A stretch of 61,119 bases of DNA, taken from positions 1 through 61,119 of the forward strand of contig SXUP01000030.1 of NCBI GenBank assembly GCA_005790505.1, read 5' to 3'. The notes under the pieces were generated by a model. That model saw only the letters and a list, made by a program, of their open reading frames with translations. It was not told where the DNA came from and ran no database searches. Of the stretch, positions 16,282-25,213 are shown in pieces (position 1 is the first letter of the stretch; every line of letters starts with the position of its first letter). Position numbers and translations under genes: made by a program. Source of the DNA: Actinomycetota bacterium (GTDB lineage Bacteria; Actinomycetota; Acidimicrobiia; Acidimicrobiales; Ilumatobacteraceae).

Positions 16282-17898
16282 ATGTTTCGAGACACGGTGG
16301 TCGTTGCCATCGGCACGGCCATCTCGCGCCTCACAGGACTTTTGCGCATCATCGTATTCGGAGTGATAATCGGTCAAACTGCTCTGGCTGACGCATTTGA
16401 CGGAGCCAATAATTCACCAAACTCAATCTATGAGTTACTCGTGGGTGGTGTACTGGCTGCGGGGCTGGTCCCACTTTTTACACAACTCGCCTCTCAACAA
16501 AAAGATGCAGACGACGACGAGGGAACCCAGGCAGTAGTAACTGTTTCACTCATTGCCCTTATCGCGGCCACCGTAGTGGCAATCGCGGCAGCACCTCTTA
16601 TTTTCAGAATGTTTTCCCTGAATCCAAGTAGCTCTGTAAGTGCGTCTCAGTTTCGAAATGTCGGAACCGTGATGACAAGAATCTTTTTGATTCAAATATT
16701 TTTCTATGGATTGACCGCAATCGCAACTGCCTTGCTCAATGCTCGACGGCGCTTCGTGGCGGCTGCTTGGGCACCAGTGCTGTCCAACCTTGTTATTATT
16801 TCATCATTGCTTGTTATTCCGTTCACTCGGGACGGAACACCAACTCTTGATGACGCCCTCAACGATAAAACATTTTTTTTACTCCTGACACTCGGATCTA
16901 CCGCAGGCATCGCCGCCATGGCGATAGTGCTTATACCTGCCTTGAGAGTTGCGGGATTTAAATGGCGTTTCACGCCACAGTTCAAACACCCAGCAGTTCG
17001 TTCACTCGCACGCCTGTCGGCATGGACATTTGGCTACGTCATAACAAACCAGATTGCGTTAATCGCGATTAAAAACCTCGCAAGGCCTGGAAGCGGTGAC
17101 CAAGATGCCTATAGCAAAGCATTTACTTTCTTCATGCTCCCTCATGGCCTGCTGGCTATTTCGATTGCCACGACTTTTGTACCTGAACTAGCTCGACGCG
17201 TCCAAGAATCTGACAGGGATGGATTTGCAACATGGATGACAAGTGGATTGCGCTGGATCGGCCTATTGACTCTGCCAGCGTCGGCAGGAATGCTGATTTT
17301 ATCGCACCCCATCGTGAGTGCTCTGCTGGAACACGGTCACTTTGACTCTGCTGCAGCCACCAATACTGCTCGCGCCCTTTCTGGTTTTGCCATCGGACTT
17401 GTTGGATTTTCAATTTACATTTTCACTCTGCGTGGTTTTTACTCTCATCAAGACACCCGTACGCCATTTTTTATAAATCTGTTCGAAAATACAATCAATA
17501 TTATTCTTGCCATTCTGCTCGTTGACCGTCACGGGGTATTCGGGCTTGGACTTGCTTTTGGTATTGCATATTCGATCTCTGCTGTGTTGGCAATCGCAAT
17601 TTTACATACTCGTTATGCGGCAATAAAGTGGGCTTCCCTGGGTCTGCTTTTCTGGCGAGCAGTAGTTGCAACGTGCGCCATGGCTGCTGTACTGCAACTC
17701 ATGCAAGTCAGACTTGAGTCGATCTCATCGCTTGCCCGCTTTGGTGAGGTCTTTTTATGTATCACTGCAGGATTGATTATTTATATCGGCGGTCTATACG
17801 CGTTGCGAATTCCAGAAATACGCAAACTTAAGGCTCATTTGGTGGCAAGTGCAACGACGGCGCAATCACCCTATGTTGCTGATGATCAAAATCTATAG
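16282..17898 (+). CDS. murJ: MurJ-type lipid II flippase
   Basis: A polytopic protein of 538 residues with about 14 hydrophobic helices, the MOP-superfamily MurJ/MviN architecture. It opens with VVVAIGTAISRLTGLLRII and DAFDGANNSPNSIYELLVGG, which is the characteristic MurJ N-terminal region. It moves lipid II across the cytoplasmic membrane for peptidoglycan synthesis. Start chosen at ATG 16282 because of the leaderless promoter immediately upstream. It converges on proB with only 2 bp between stops. It lacks the long C-terminal pseudokinase/extracellular part seen in mycobacterial MviN. Confidence 0.92.
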   Translation: MFRDTVVVAIGTAISRLTGLLRIIVFGVIIGQTALADAFDGANNSPNSIYELLVGGVLAAGLVPLFTQLASQQKDADDDEGTQAVVTVSLIALIAATVVAIAAAPLIFRMFSLNPSSSVSASQFRNVGTVMTRIFLIQIFFYGLTAIATALLNARRRFVAAAWAPVLSNLVIISSLLVIPFTRDGTPTLDDALNDKTFFLLLTLGSTAGIAAMAIVLIPALRVAGFKWRFTPQFKHPAVRSLARLSAWTFGYVITNQIALIAIKNLARPGSGDQDAYSKAFTFFMLPHGLLAISIATTFVPELARRVQESDRDGFATWMTSGLRWIGLLTLPASAGMLILSHPIVSALLEHGHFDSAAATNTARALSGFAIGLVGFSIYIFTLRGFYSHQDTRTPFFINLFENTINIILAILLVDRHGVFGLGLAFGIAYSISAVLAIAILHTRYAAIKWASLGLLFWRAVVATCAMAAVLQLMQVRLESISSLARFGEVFLCITAGLIIYIGGLYALRIPEIRKLKAHLVASATTAQSPYVADDQNL

Positions 17899-17900
17899 AA

Positions 17901-18986
17901 TTACAAAATAACCAAATCATCTCGATGCACGACTTCTATCGTGCCGGAATTGTCGATATCGGAACTGCGCTTGCCCTGACTTTGTTCTACTTGTGTCATT
18001 GACATCGCCGTCATTCCGCGGGCGAAGGCAACGCCTTCTTGGTCGCAGATCTCAATCGTAGCTCCAGCAGCAAAATCGCCCGACACACCGACCACGCCAG
18101 CTGGCAACAACGACGTGCCGCGCTCAATCATTGCCGCTCGGGCACCCGCGTCGACAACAACCTTTCCTTCTACTTCAGAGGCAAAGGCAATCCATAACTT
18201 GCGTGCCGACAACTGACGGTCGTGAGGTAGGAATCGGGTACCGATCTCATCGTCGCCGGCGATAACACGCGCAATCACGTCAGGTGCTTCTGCAGAGGCA
18301 ATGACCGCAACTACGCCCGACCACGACGCAATTCGTGCCGCAGCAATTTTTGAGGCCATTCCACCGCTTCCGCGATCTGTACCGGATTCTTGGGCATCAA
18401 CCTGCAAAAGACGGTCATCAGCACTGACAACCCGAATTATTTCAGCCGTTGGATCAGTGTGGGGGTTGGCGGTGTATAAACCATTGGTATCGGTGAGCAG
18501 GAGCAAAACATCTGCCGAAACCAGATGAGAAACTAATGCTGACAAATGATCATTGTCGCCGTATCTGATTTCGTTGTTGGCAATCGCATCATTTTCATTG
18601 GTAATTGGTATGCAGCCAAGTTCAAGAAGTTTCAGCATGGTACTACGTGCGTGTAGATATTGGGTGCGGTCGACGAAATCATGGGGCACCAGCAACACTT
18701 GGGCGACCTGATGGCCATATTGACCAAATTCGGCCGCATACGCCGCCATCAATTGTGGTTGTCCAACTGCAGACAGAGCCTGCAACGAGAGGACGTCAGT
18801 TGGTCGGCGACTAAGACTCAAGCCAGCGATGCCGAGCGCAACAGCACCAGATGTCACGAGAATTACTTCGTGCCCCGCAGTCTTGACTTGGGAAATCTGT
18901 CTTGCGATTACTTCAACTACATCGTGTCGCAACACGCCAGCATCATTGGTCAGCGAGGAAGTTCCAATTTTGACAACAATTTTCAT
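17901..18986 (-). CDS. proB: glutamate 5-kinase
   Basis: Phosphorylates glutamate on the gamma-carboxyl, first step of proline synthesis. From ATG 18986 it has 361 residues: an amino-acid-kinase domain (MKIVVKIGTSSLTND..., VTSGAVALG, TNENDAIANNEIRYGDND, TDTNGLYTANP, GTDRGSGGMASKI) and a C-terminal PUA domain (KVVVDAGARAAMIERGTSLL). The 146-residue in-frame extension upstream runs antisense-like through obg and is not protein B. It follows obg by 10 bp, the conserved actinobacterial obg-proB order. proA does not follow; murJ is convergent instead. Confidence 0.95.
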   Translation of the reverse strand: MKIVVKIGTSSLTNDAGVLRHDVVEVIARQISQVKTAGHEVILVTSGAVALGIAGLSLSRRPTDVLSLQALSAVGQPQLMAAYAAEFGQYGHQVAQVLLVPHDFVDRTQYLHARSTMLKLLELGCIPITNENDAIANNEIRYGDNDHLSALVSHLVSADVLLLLTDTNGLYTANPHTDPTAEIIRVVSADDRLLQVDAQESGTDRGSGGMASKIAAARIASWSGVVAVIASAEAPDVIARVIAGDDEIGTRFLPHDRQLSARKLWIAFASEVEGKVVVDAGARAAMIERGTSLLPAGVVGVSGDFAAGATIEICDQEGVAFARGMTAMSMTQVEQSQGKRSSDIDNSGTIEVVHRDDLVIL

Positions 18987-18996
18987 CTCTACAGAC

Positions 18997-20247
18997 TCAC
19001 ATATCCGGGATGTATTCGAAACTGAATTCTGCAATCCACACCACATCGCCTGCTTTGGCACCTGCACGGGCCAGAAGTTTGGGTACGCCGAGCTTGGTGA
19101 GGCGGTCGTCAATATAATTGAGAGACTCAGGACTAGATACGTCATTGAGGGCAACGGCACGCAAAGCTGTGCGGCCAAAAACGCGGAACTCGTCGTCACT
19201 GATTCTTTCAACCCAACTGCCATCAGGCTCTGGACGCATGATGACGGTAGCTTCAAAAACCGGTTCTTGACCCCTGGCTTGTTGCACGAGGTTTGCGAGT
19301 TTGCCCACAATCGTTTGGACGTTGGCACGAGTGATGGCTGACATGTGTTCATGGGTCCACTCGGCAATAACTTGATCACTCGCGCTGTCATCTTTGGTGC
19401 CGACCACCAAAGATGGCCTATCAAGTAGTTCTGGGCGATATTGCCCGATCTCGTGGCGCAAGGTATCGAGTTGTTCTTGCGGAGAAATTGCCTCCATCGG
19501 ATCCAGGTCGATTAGATAGCACAGCACGCGAGCACGCTCCACATGGCGTAAAAATTGGTGTCCTAATCCACGACCTTCGCTTGCTCCCTCGATTAGTCCA
19601 GGGATATCTGCCATCACGAATTCAGTTGCACTGTCTAGACGCACGACACCAAGATGAGGTTCAAGAGTTGTGAACGGATAATTGGCAATCTTTGGTTTCG
19701 CAGCAGATACGACACTTATGAAAGTGCTCTTGCCGGCGTTTGGAAAACCGACCAATGCCACATCAGCCATCAACTTGAGTTCAAGCCGCATCCACCGCTC
19801 GGCGCCATGTTCACCTTGTTCGGCAAAACTTGGAGCACGTCGGCGGTTGGTCATAAATCGTGCATTGCCTCGTCCGCCTCTTCCACCCGCTGCTGCAAGC
19901 CATTTATCTCCGTGGTTAACTAGGTCAGCAAGAATTTCACCGCTGTAGAGGTCACGGGCGATGGTTCCTTCAGGAACGGCGACGATTAAATCTGCTCCAC
20001 GTTTGCCGTGCAAATCTTTGCCCTTACCGTGCACACCATTGGCACCACTGCGGTGCGGATGATCTCGAAAGGCCAACAGCGATGCTGCATTTCGATCTGC
20101 GACAAGCCACACGTCTCCGCCTTTGCCACCATCTCCACCATTTGGCCCCCCAAAAGCCTCGGGGCCCTCACGTCGAAAACTTACGCAGCCAGCACCACCA
20201 TCTCCGCCCTTGGCATTTAATTGCGCCTCGTCAACGAATGCACTCAC
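18997..20247 (-). CDS. obgE: GTPase Obg/CgtA
   Basis: A ribosome-associated GTPase involved in 50S assembly and stress control. From GTG 20247 it has 416 residues: the glycine-rich Obg domain (FVDEAQLNAKGGDGGAGCVS through about 157), the G domain (G1 GFPNAGKST, G3 DIPGLIEGA, G4 GTKD), and the C-terminal OCT domain (VERISDDEFRVFGR). I chose GTG 20247 because TAGCCT lies 7 nt upstream and because the Obg domain starts right there; the in-frame upstream extension is low-complexity. It precedes proB. Confidence 0.95.
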   Translation of the reverse strand: MSAFVDEAQLNAKGGDGGAGCVSFRREGPEAFGGPNGGDGGKGGDVWLVADRNAASLLAFRDHPHRSGANGVHGKGKDLHGKRGADLIVAVPEGTIARDLYSGEILADLVNHGDKWLAAAGGRGGRGNARFMTNRRRAPSFAEQGEHGAERWMRLELKLMADVALVGFPNAGKSTFISVVSAAKPKIANYPFTTLEPHLGVVRLDSATEFVMADIPGLIEGASEGRGLGHQFLRHVERARVLCYLIDLDPMEAISPQEQLDTLRHEIGQYRPELLDRPSLVVGTKDDSASDQVIAEWTHEHMSAITRANVQTIVGKLANLVQQARGQEPVFEATVIMRPEPDGSWVERISDDEFRVFGRTALRAVALNDVSSPESLNYIDDRLTKLGVPKLLARAGAKAGDVVWIAEFSFEYIPDM

Positions 20248-20254
20248 ACCTGTC

Positions 20255-20260
20255 AGGCTA
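20255..20260 (-). promoter_or_regulatory. -10 box TAGCCT, leaderless promoter of obg
   Basis: TAGCCT (20260 to 20255) followed by 7 nt and GTG 20247. Confidence 0.5.
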
Positions 20261-20300
20261 TCGGTGACACAGTCTCCACATCCCTGGTCCAAGCGTGACC

Positions 20301-20306
20301 TATCGT
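20301..20306 (+). promoter_or_regulatory. -10 box TATCGT, leaderless promoter of the dGTPase gene
   Basis: TATCGT, 6 nt (GTTTAC), then ATG 20313; no Shine-Dalgarno sequence. Confidence 0.55.
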
Positions 20307-20312
20307 GTTTAC

Positions 20313-21464
20313 ATGGCAAATCAAGAGATTGTTCCAACCGAGCAGACCAAGCGATCTCGTGATTGGGCTGCCACGATGATTGGCCATACGACTCCCGACA
20401 TTCGCTTGGCACATGCTGATTCGTGGGCGGGCCCAGGCAGTACGGACATCGCCGATCGATTTGCCCGCGAACAAGCCGAAACCGCGACGCTTGCCCCGCA
20501 TGCAACTGCGGCCACTTCCTCGGGAACTCGGGCGATTGCAGAAGAGCCCGATCAATACCGAACTTGTTTTGAGCGCGATCGTGATCGCATTTTGCATGCC
20601 TCTGCGTTTCGCCGCCTCTCGGGCAAAACTCAGGTTTTTGTTTTCCCTCACGACCATCAACGCACGCGCCTCACACATGCCCTTGAGGTGGCCCAAGTAG
20701 CAGTATCGGTGGCCAAAGCATTGCGGTTAAATGTTGCCCTCACGGAAGCGATTGCCCTTGGCCATGACTGCGGACATGGCCCTGGGGGTCATGCCAGTGA
20801 AGACGCGCTTTCGCCTTATATCGAGGGTGGTTACGACCACGCCGTCTGGGGATCAGACGTTGTTTTGCTCCCACTCAATCTTTGTTCTCAGACACTTGAC
20901 GGTATTCGCAATCACAGTTGGTCGCGTCCTGCACCGAGCACACCCGAGGGAGAGGTCGTCAGTTGGGCCGACCGAATTGCTTATGTGTGCCACGACTTCG
21001 AAGACTCTGTCGCTGCCGGACTCGTCACCCCCGCACAACTTCCCGACATCGTTCGCACCCGCTGCGGTGAAAGACGTGGTCGACAACTGCACACTTTCAT
21101 CAACTCCATGATTCAGGCAACTGCGACCACGGGCCTCATCGGTATGGTCCCAGACACAGCAGACGCACTCGCTGCCTTTCGACAATTCAACTACGACCAA
21201 GTTTATTTGCGTCCTGACTCCCAAGTTCAAGCGCAGGCAGTTATCGACCTACTGCGCTCTCTCGTAGACCATTTTGCATCCAACCCGCGCGACCTACCAG
21301 AGGCTGCCGATTTTTTACCCGCCGACCCCAACAGCATGATGGCTGTGCGCAATGCGGTTACTTATGTTGGCGGAATGACGGATCGTTTTGCGTGTCGACA
21401 AGCAGTGACATTGCTCGATTACAACGTTTCCAAATTGCCACAAGGCATCGACACCATCATGTGA
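20313..21464 (+). CDS. dgt: deoxyguanosinetriphosphate triphosphohydrolase-like protein (HD domain)
   Basis: An HD-superfamily hydrolase that cleaves dNTPs to nucleoside and triphosphate, affecting dNTP pools. From ATG 20313 it has 383 residues. The family signature RDRDRILHASAFRRLSGKTQ precedes the first metal-binding His (RTRLTHALEVAQVA), the HD pair is LGHDCGHGPGGHASED, and a later Asp lies in SWADRIAYVCHDFED. It is inserted on the opposite strand between rpmA and obg, genes that are usually adjacent. The start agrees with the -10 box; a 6-residue longer GTG/ATG start is also in frame. Confidence 0.93.
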   Translation: MANQEIVPTEQTKRSRDWAATMIGHTTPDIRLAHADSWAGPGSTDIADRFAREQAETATLAPHATAATSSGTRAIAEEPDQYRTCFERDRDRILHASAFRRLSGKTQVFVFPHDHQRTRLTHALEVAQVAVSVAKALRLNVALTEAIALGHDCGHGPGGHASEDALSPYIEGGYDHAVWGSDVVLLPLNLCSQTLDGIRNHSWSRPAPSTPEGEVVSWADRIAYVCHDFEDSVAAGLVTPAQLPDIVRTRCGERRGRQLHTFINSMIQATATTGLIGMVPDTADALAAFRQFNYDQVYLRPDSQVQAQAVIDLLRSLVDHFASNPRDLPEAADFLPADPNSMMAVRNAVTYVGGMTDRFACRQAVTLLDYNVSKLPQGIDTIM

Positions 21465-21479
21465 GCCCCGCGGTTCGAG

Positions 21480-21734
21480 TTAAATAAATGGCAGTACGTC
21501 GACTACTTTGCGGCCGCGGCGCTCGCCCCATTTGACATTGCCGGCGACAAGTGCAAACAGGGTGTCGTCTTTGCCTTTGCCCACATTTTTACCGGGATGA
21601 ACAGTGGTGCCACGCTGACGCACGAGAATGGTCCCGGCATTGATGCTGGTTCCATCAAAAACTTTTACCCCCAAACGCTGAGCGTTTGAGTCACGACCAT
21701 TTCGCGTCGAGCCGCCGCCTTTTGTCTTGGACAT
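21480..21734 (-). CDS. rpmA: 50S ribosomal protein L27
   Basis: An 84-residue ribosomal protein near the peptidyl-transferase centre. The N terminus [20 protein letters not shown] is the L27 signature, and [20 protein letters not shown] follows. It lacks the N-terminal extension that needs protease processing in Firmicutes. It lies 6 bp behind rplU. Confidence 0.97.
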   Translation of the reverse strand: MSKTKGGGSTRNGRDSNAQRLGVKVFDGTSINAGTILVRQRGTTVHPGKNVGKGKDDTLFALVAGNVKWGERRGRKVVDVLPFI

Positions 21735-21740
21735 TTGGTG

Positions 21741-22052
21741 TCAGCCTTTCAAGATTGAAGTAATTTCAACAACAGAATATTGCTGACGATGCCCATAACG
21801 ACGATGGTGATTCGTGCGTCGCTTGTATGTGAAGCCGTCAATTTTGGGTCCCTTGGCGGTTCCAACAACTCGACCTGTAACGGAAGCACCTTTGAGTTGT
21901 TCTGGTGTTGCCAGAATGGCGTCACCGTCAACGAGCATGATTGGACGAAGCGACACTTCCGTGCCGTCCTCGACATGCAAGAGTTCAACCTGAACCTGTT
22001 GACCCTGGGCTACTTTTTCTTGCTTGCCACCTGATGCGATTACTGCGTACAT
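21741..22052 (-). CDS. rplU: 50S ribosomal protein L21
   Basis: A 103-residue protein starting MYAVIASGGKQEKVAQGQ, with the L21 C-terminal KRRTNHHRRYGHRQQYS binding signature. It is first in the rplU-rpmA pair, with its own promoter in the 93-bp gap after the RNase E/G gene. Confidence 0.97.
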   Translation of the reverse strand: MYAVIASGGKQEKVAQGQQVQVELLHVEDGTEVSLRPIMLVDGDAILATPEQLKGASVTGRVVGTAKGPKIDGFTYKRRTNHHRRYGHRQQYSVVEITSILKG

Positions 22053-22063
22053 AACGATTGAAA

Positions 22064-22093
22064 ACTCTATCTCTGTAATTGATGAAATGACAA
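22064..22093 (-). promoter_or_regulatory. rplU-rpmA promoter (TTGTCA-18-TAGAGT)
   Basis: On the minus strand TTGTCA (22093 to 22088) and TAGAGT (22069 to 22064) are spaced by 18 nt. The -10 box ends 11 nt before ATG 22052, predicting a leader of about 5 nt. Confidence 0.6.
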
Positions 22094-22145
22094 TGTCCCG
22101 TTCACCAGATTCTGCTTATTTTGGAAAATACCCGTGATTTTGGCT

Positions 22146-23909
22146 TCAGTTCAGAAGCTCATAATCCACTTTGACACCACGCCCTTCACAGTCGGGGCAC
22201 GGTTCGGTAAAAGAGTTCAGCAAACCCTCACCGATTCGCTTGCGGGTCATCTCGACGAGGCCAAGGTCTGAGATATCAAACACCTGAGTGCGGGTCTTAT
22301 CCCTGCTGAGGGCGATCTTGAATGATTCCAGCACCTTCTTGCGATTGTCCTTGATCTCCATATCAATGAAGTCAATGACAATGATCCCACCAATATCTCG
22401 AAGACGCAACTGATGCGCGACCTCTTCGGCTGCTTCTAAGTTGTTGCGAAATACGGTTTCTTCAAGACTGGTAGAACCGACATTTTTGCCGGTGTTTACA
22501 TCGATCACCGTCAAAGCTTCTGTGTGCTCGATAATCAATGAGCCGCCCGATGGTAACCACACTTTCTTATCAAGGGCCTTGTGAAGTTGCTCATGCACAT
22601 GGTGCGTCTCGAATAAAGACAAAGTTTGGGCGGCGACGTCGTAGTACTCAATTCGGTCGACTAGTTCTGGATTAAATGCTCCGACATAGTCTCTGACATC
22701 TTCATACAGACGAAGATCATCAATGATTACCCCGCGATGTTCCCCGGTGAACTCCTCACGTATCACCCTCACTGCAAGTTCGGGCTCACGATATAGAAGT
22801 GTCGGGACTTTGGCGTTTTTGGCTTTTTCTTCAATAATCTTCCACTGCTCAACGAGACGCGTCATGTCCGCAGTCAACTCTTGCTCTGTTGCGTGTTCAG
22901 CCGCAGTGCGCAAAATAACACCATGTTCTTCGGGCTTGACACGATCAAGAATTGACCGCAATCTACGGCGCTCGGAGTCTGACAGCCTCTTGGAAATGCC
23001 ATAGGCCTTGCTGTTGGGAATCAAGACAACGAACCGACCCGGCAGAGACACTTCTTGAGTCAGTCGAGCACCTTTTGCCGCAATTGGATTTTTTGTGACC
23101 TGACACAAAATCATTTGGCTTGATCGCAGAATTTGTTCAATTCGCGCTTCTGGGGCTCCTTCGACATCTTCTTGATCAAATTGCACATCCCCGCGATACA
23201 ACACCGCATTTTTAGGAGTAGCAATGTCAACAAACGCCGCTTCCATTCCTGGCAAAACATTTTGCACTCGCCCTAGATAAATATTTCCGTGAATCTGGGC
23301 TACGTCGTCGGCTGGTCTGCTGACATAATGCTCAATCAGGCTTCGTCCTTCAAGAACTGCGACTTGAGTAATGCCGCCGCGCACTTGGACACACATGAAG
23401 TATCGGCCCACAGGACGACCATTTCGCTCACGACCACGACGTCGCTCGATGATGCTGGCATCAGTCTCGATAGGTGTTTTCTTGGACCCCGAGCCAGATC
23501 CCGCCCGATTGCGATTGCGATTGCGTCCGCCCCGGCGATTGCGCTTTCGTGAGGTGCTTGTAGGCGATTCCTCAGCGACTGACGGCTGGTTACTTTGGGC
23601 GTTGCTTGGAGAACTGGATCCGCGAGGCTGCTCAACCGGCGGGCGAGGCGCTGGTCGAGTGTCGCCTATTTGAGGTCGCCGCACAAGCGACTGTTGGGCA
23701 ACTTCTGGGTCTTGGACGCGACCTTCATGAGGAGGGTCGGGCAGTTCACTTGGATCAATCGTGGCGCGCGCCGACTCGTCTTGGACTTCTCCAGACTCAT
23801 CTGAATCCAAAGCAGAGCCATCAATTGCTGGTCGCTTGGAACGATTTTTGCCACCACGAGAACCGCGACGACGCTTTTGTGCAGGTGTAGCACCGCTTGG
23901 GGTGTCCAT
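22146..23909 (-). CDS. rne: ribonuclease E/G
   Basis: Endoribonuclease for mRNA decay and rRNA processing, 587 residues. Residues 1-165 are a disordered, Arg/Pro/Ser-rich extension (RKRNRRGGRNRNRNRAG). The catalytic core follows: an S1 domain (GNIYLGRVQNVLPGMEAAFVDI), the 5' sensor and RNase H-like regions, the metal-binding aspartates in TVIDVNTGK and IVIDFIDME, and the Zn-link CPDCEGRG near the C terminus. It ends soon after the Zn-link, so the C-terminal scaffold seen in many actinobacterial RNase E proteins is missing; disordered binding regions lie only at the N terminus. Good Shine-Dalgarno AAGGGA before ATG 23909. Confidence 0.93.
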   Translation of the reverse strand: MDTPSGATPAQKRRRGSRGGKNRSKRPAIDGSALDSDESGEVQDESARATIDPSELPDPPHEGRVQDPEVAQQSLVRRPQIGDTRPAPRPPVEQPRGSSSPSNAQSNQPSVAEESPTSTSRKRNRRGGRNRNRNRAGSGSGSKKTPIETDASIIERRRGRERNGRPVGRYFMCVQVRGGITQVAVLEGRSLIEHYVSRPADDVAQIHGNIYLGRVQNVLPGMEAAFVDIATPKNAVLYRGDVQFDQEDVEGAPEARIEQILRSSQMILCQVTKNPIAAKGARLTQEVSLPGRFVVLIPNSKAYGISKRLSDSERRRLRSILDRVKPEEHGVILRTAAEHATEQELTADMTRLVEQWKIIEEKAKNAKVPTLLYREPELAVRVIREEFTGEHRGVIIDDLRLYEDVRDYVGAFNPELVDRIEYYDVAAQTLSLFETHHVHEQLHKALDKKVWLPSGGSLIIEHTEALTVIDVNTGKNVGSTSLEETVFRNNLEAAEEVAHQLRLRDIGGIIVIDFIDMEIKDNRKKVLESFKIALSRDKTRTQVFDISDLGLVEMTRKRIGEGLLNSFTEPCPDCEGRGVKVDYELLN

Positions 23910-24037
23910 TTAAAATCCCTTCCCACGTCGCACCAAAAGGCGCGCCATGCTGGGCCGATGGCTGCCAAAATGGCGCCATTTACCCAAACGATCGTTAGGA
24001 CCTTGTTGTCCTCTGCCCTTCAGGTTACCTGAGGCGA

Positions 24038-25213
24038 CTAGCGAAAACGGCGCATATGGACGTTCTGGACAATCCCGACCATGATCGCAAAAGCCACCGT
24101 ATGGGAACCCCCGTAACTGACAAAAGGTAATGGAACCCCCGTAACTGGCATTAATCCCATCGTCATTCCAATATTTTGGAATGCCTGCCACAAAATCATC
24201 GTAAATACGCCGGCGCAGAGAAAGCGACCAAAACGGTCCTTGGCCATTTGGGCGATGCGCATGATTCGCCACAAAATAACCCCCAAAATCGACAGGACAA
24301 CAAGGCACCCGATCAGCCCGAATTGCTCTCCGACAGCCGAAAAAACGAAATCTGTTGACTGCACTGGAATAAAGGCGCCGTTGGTCAAAGGACCTTTGAG
24401 ATATCCCTTGCCAAAAACTCCTCCGTTGGCAACTGCGCGTTTGGCAAAGCGAACTTGATAGACGATCGTTTGCAAACGTCCCTCATCTGAGTTCTGATTA
24501 AAGAAAGCCGTTATTCGACGGAGTTGATAGTTGCTCACCACTCCAGCCGCGACAGCTCCTGTTATTGACACAATCGCCAGACTCGAAACAAAAATAATAT
24601 TTCGCATTCGCGCTCCGGCCACCAACATCACGCCCATTGCACACGCAACTAGCACTGACGCTGAACCCAAGTCGGGCTCGACCGTGATCAGTGCGGCAGG
24701 AATTCCAACCAACATTAAACCTTGGATAAAACGCTCATATGAAACAGTGTCTGAATCATCATCTGCCAAAAAACTTGCCAACATCACCAGCATCGCCACT
24801 TTGGCAAATTCTGATGGCTGCAGTGAAACTGGACCCAAATTGAATGAAAGTCGTGCACCGCCCGTGGCGGCCCCAGCAACAAGAACGAGCACCAGCAAAA
24901 TATTTGTTCCAACATAGAACAATGTTGCATTCCCTCGGATTTGACCCCCGTAATCAAGCGCCATGACAAAAGCCAACATCACCGCCGCAAAGATGACGAA
25001 AATGACTTGACGCTGAAGAAAGTAAAATGGATCTAAGCCCCTGTTCAAAAGCCGAGGGCGAGTGGCTGAATAGACGATGACGGCGCCAATGCTCGTTTGA
25101 GCAATGACCGCCGCCATCAGGATCCAGTCAATATTTCGACTTGGTTCGCCATAACTTCGGCGCACGTTGCCAAGACCTGAGTCTGCGGCGCGTTCAAAAA
25201 GTGCAAAAGCCAT
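24038..25213 (-). CDS. rodA: RodA/FtsW-family peptidoglycan glycosyltransferase
   Basis: A SEDS-family polymerase of 391 residues with about ten membrane helices. It acts with PBP2 in elongation of the cell wall. Conserved elements include EPDLGSASVLVACAMGVMLVAG and the C-terminal GMTMGLMPVTGVPLPFVSYGGS, the SEDS signature. Its ATG overlaps the mrdA stop (TAATG), so synthesis with the cognate PBP is coupled. It is followed by the RNase E/G gene after 128 bp. Confidence 0.95.
   Translation of the reverse strand: MAFALFERAADSGLGNVRRSYGEPSRNIDWILMAAVIAQTSIGAVIVYSATRPRLLNRGLDPFYFLQRQVIFVIFAAVMLAFVMALDYGGQIRGNATLFYVGTNILLVLVLVAGAATGGARLSFNLGPVSLQPSEFAKVAMLVMLASFLADDDSDTVSYERFIQGLMLVGIPAALITVEPDLGSASVLVACAMGVMLVAGARMRNIIFVSSLAIVSITGAVAAGVVSNYQLRRITAFFNQNSDEGRLQTIVYQVRFAKRAVANGGVFGKGYLKGPLTNGAFIPVQSTDFVFSAVGEQFGLIGCLVVLSILGVILWRIMRIAQMAKDRFGRFLCAGVFTMILWQAFQNIGMTMGLMPVTGVPLPFVSYGGSHTVAFAIMVGIVQNVHMRRFR

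Noticed and set aside
18987-19424. 146-residue N-terminal extension of glutamate 5-kinase
   Set aside because: It overlaps obg in another frame, and ProB begins with MKIVVKIGTSS at 18986.
20248-20505. N-terminal extension of Obg
   Set aside because: It covers the divergent promoter region and the start of dgt; the Obg domain begins at 20247.
22118-22135. TATTTT-GG-AAAATA inverted repeat after the RNase E/G gene
   Set aside because: A 6-bp AT stem is too weak to call a terminator.
23910-24308. Open frame between RNase E/G and rodA (132 aa)
   Set aside because: Most of it overlaps rodA in another frame and the composition is not protein-like.
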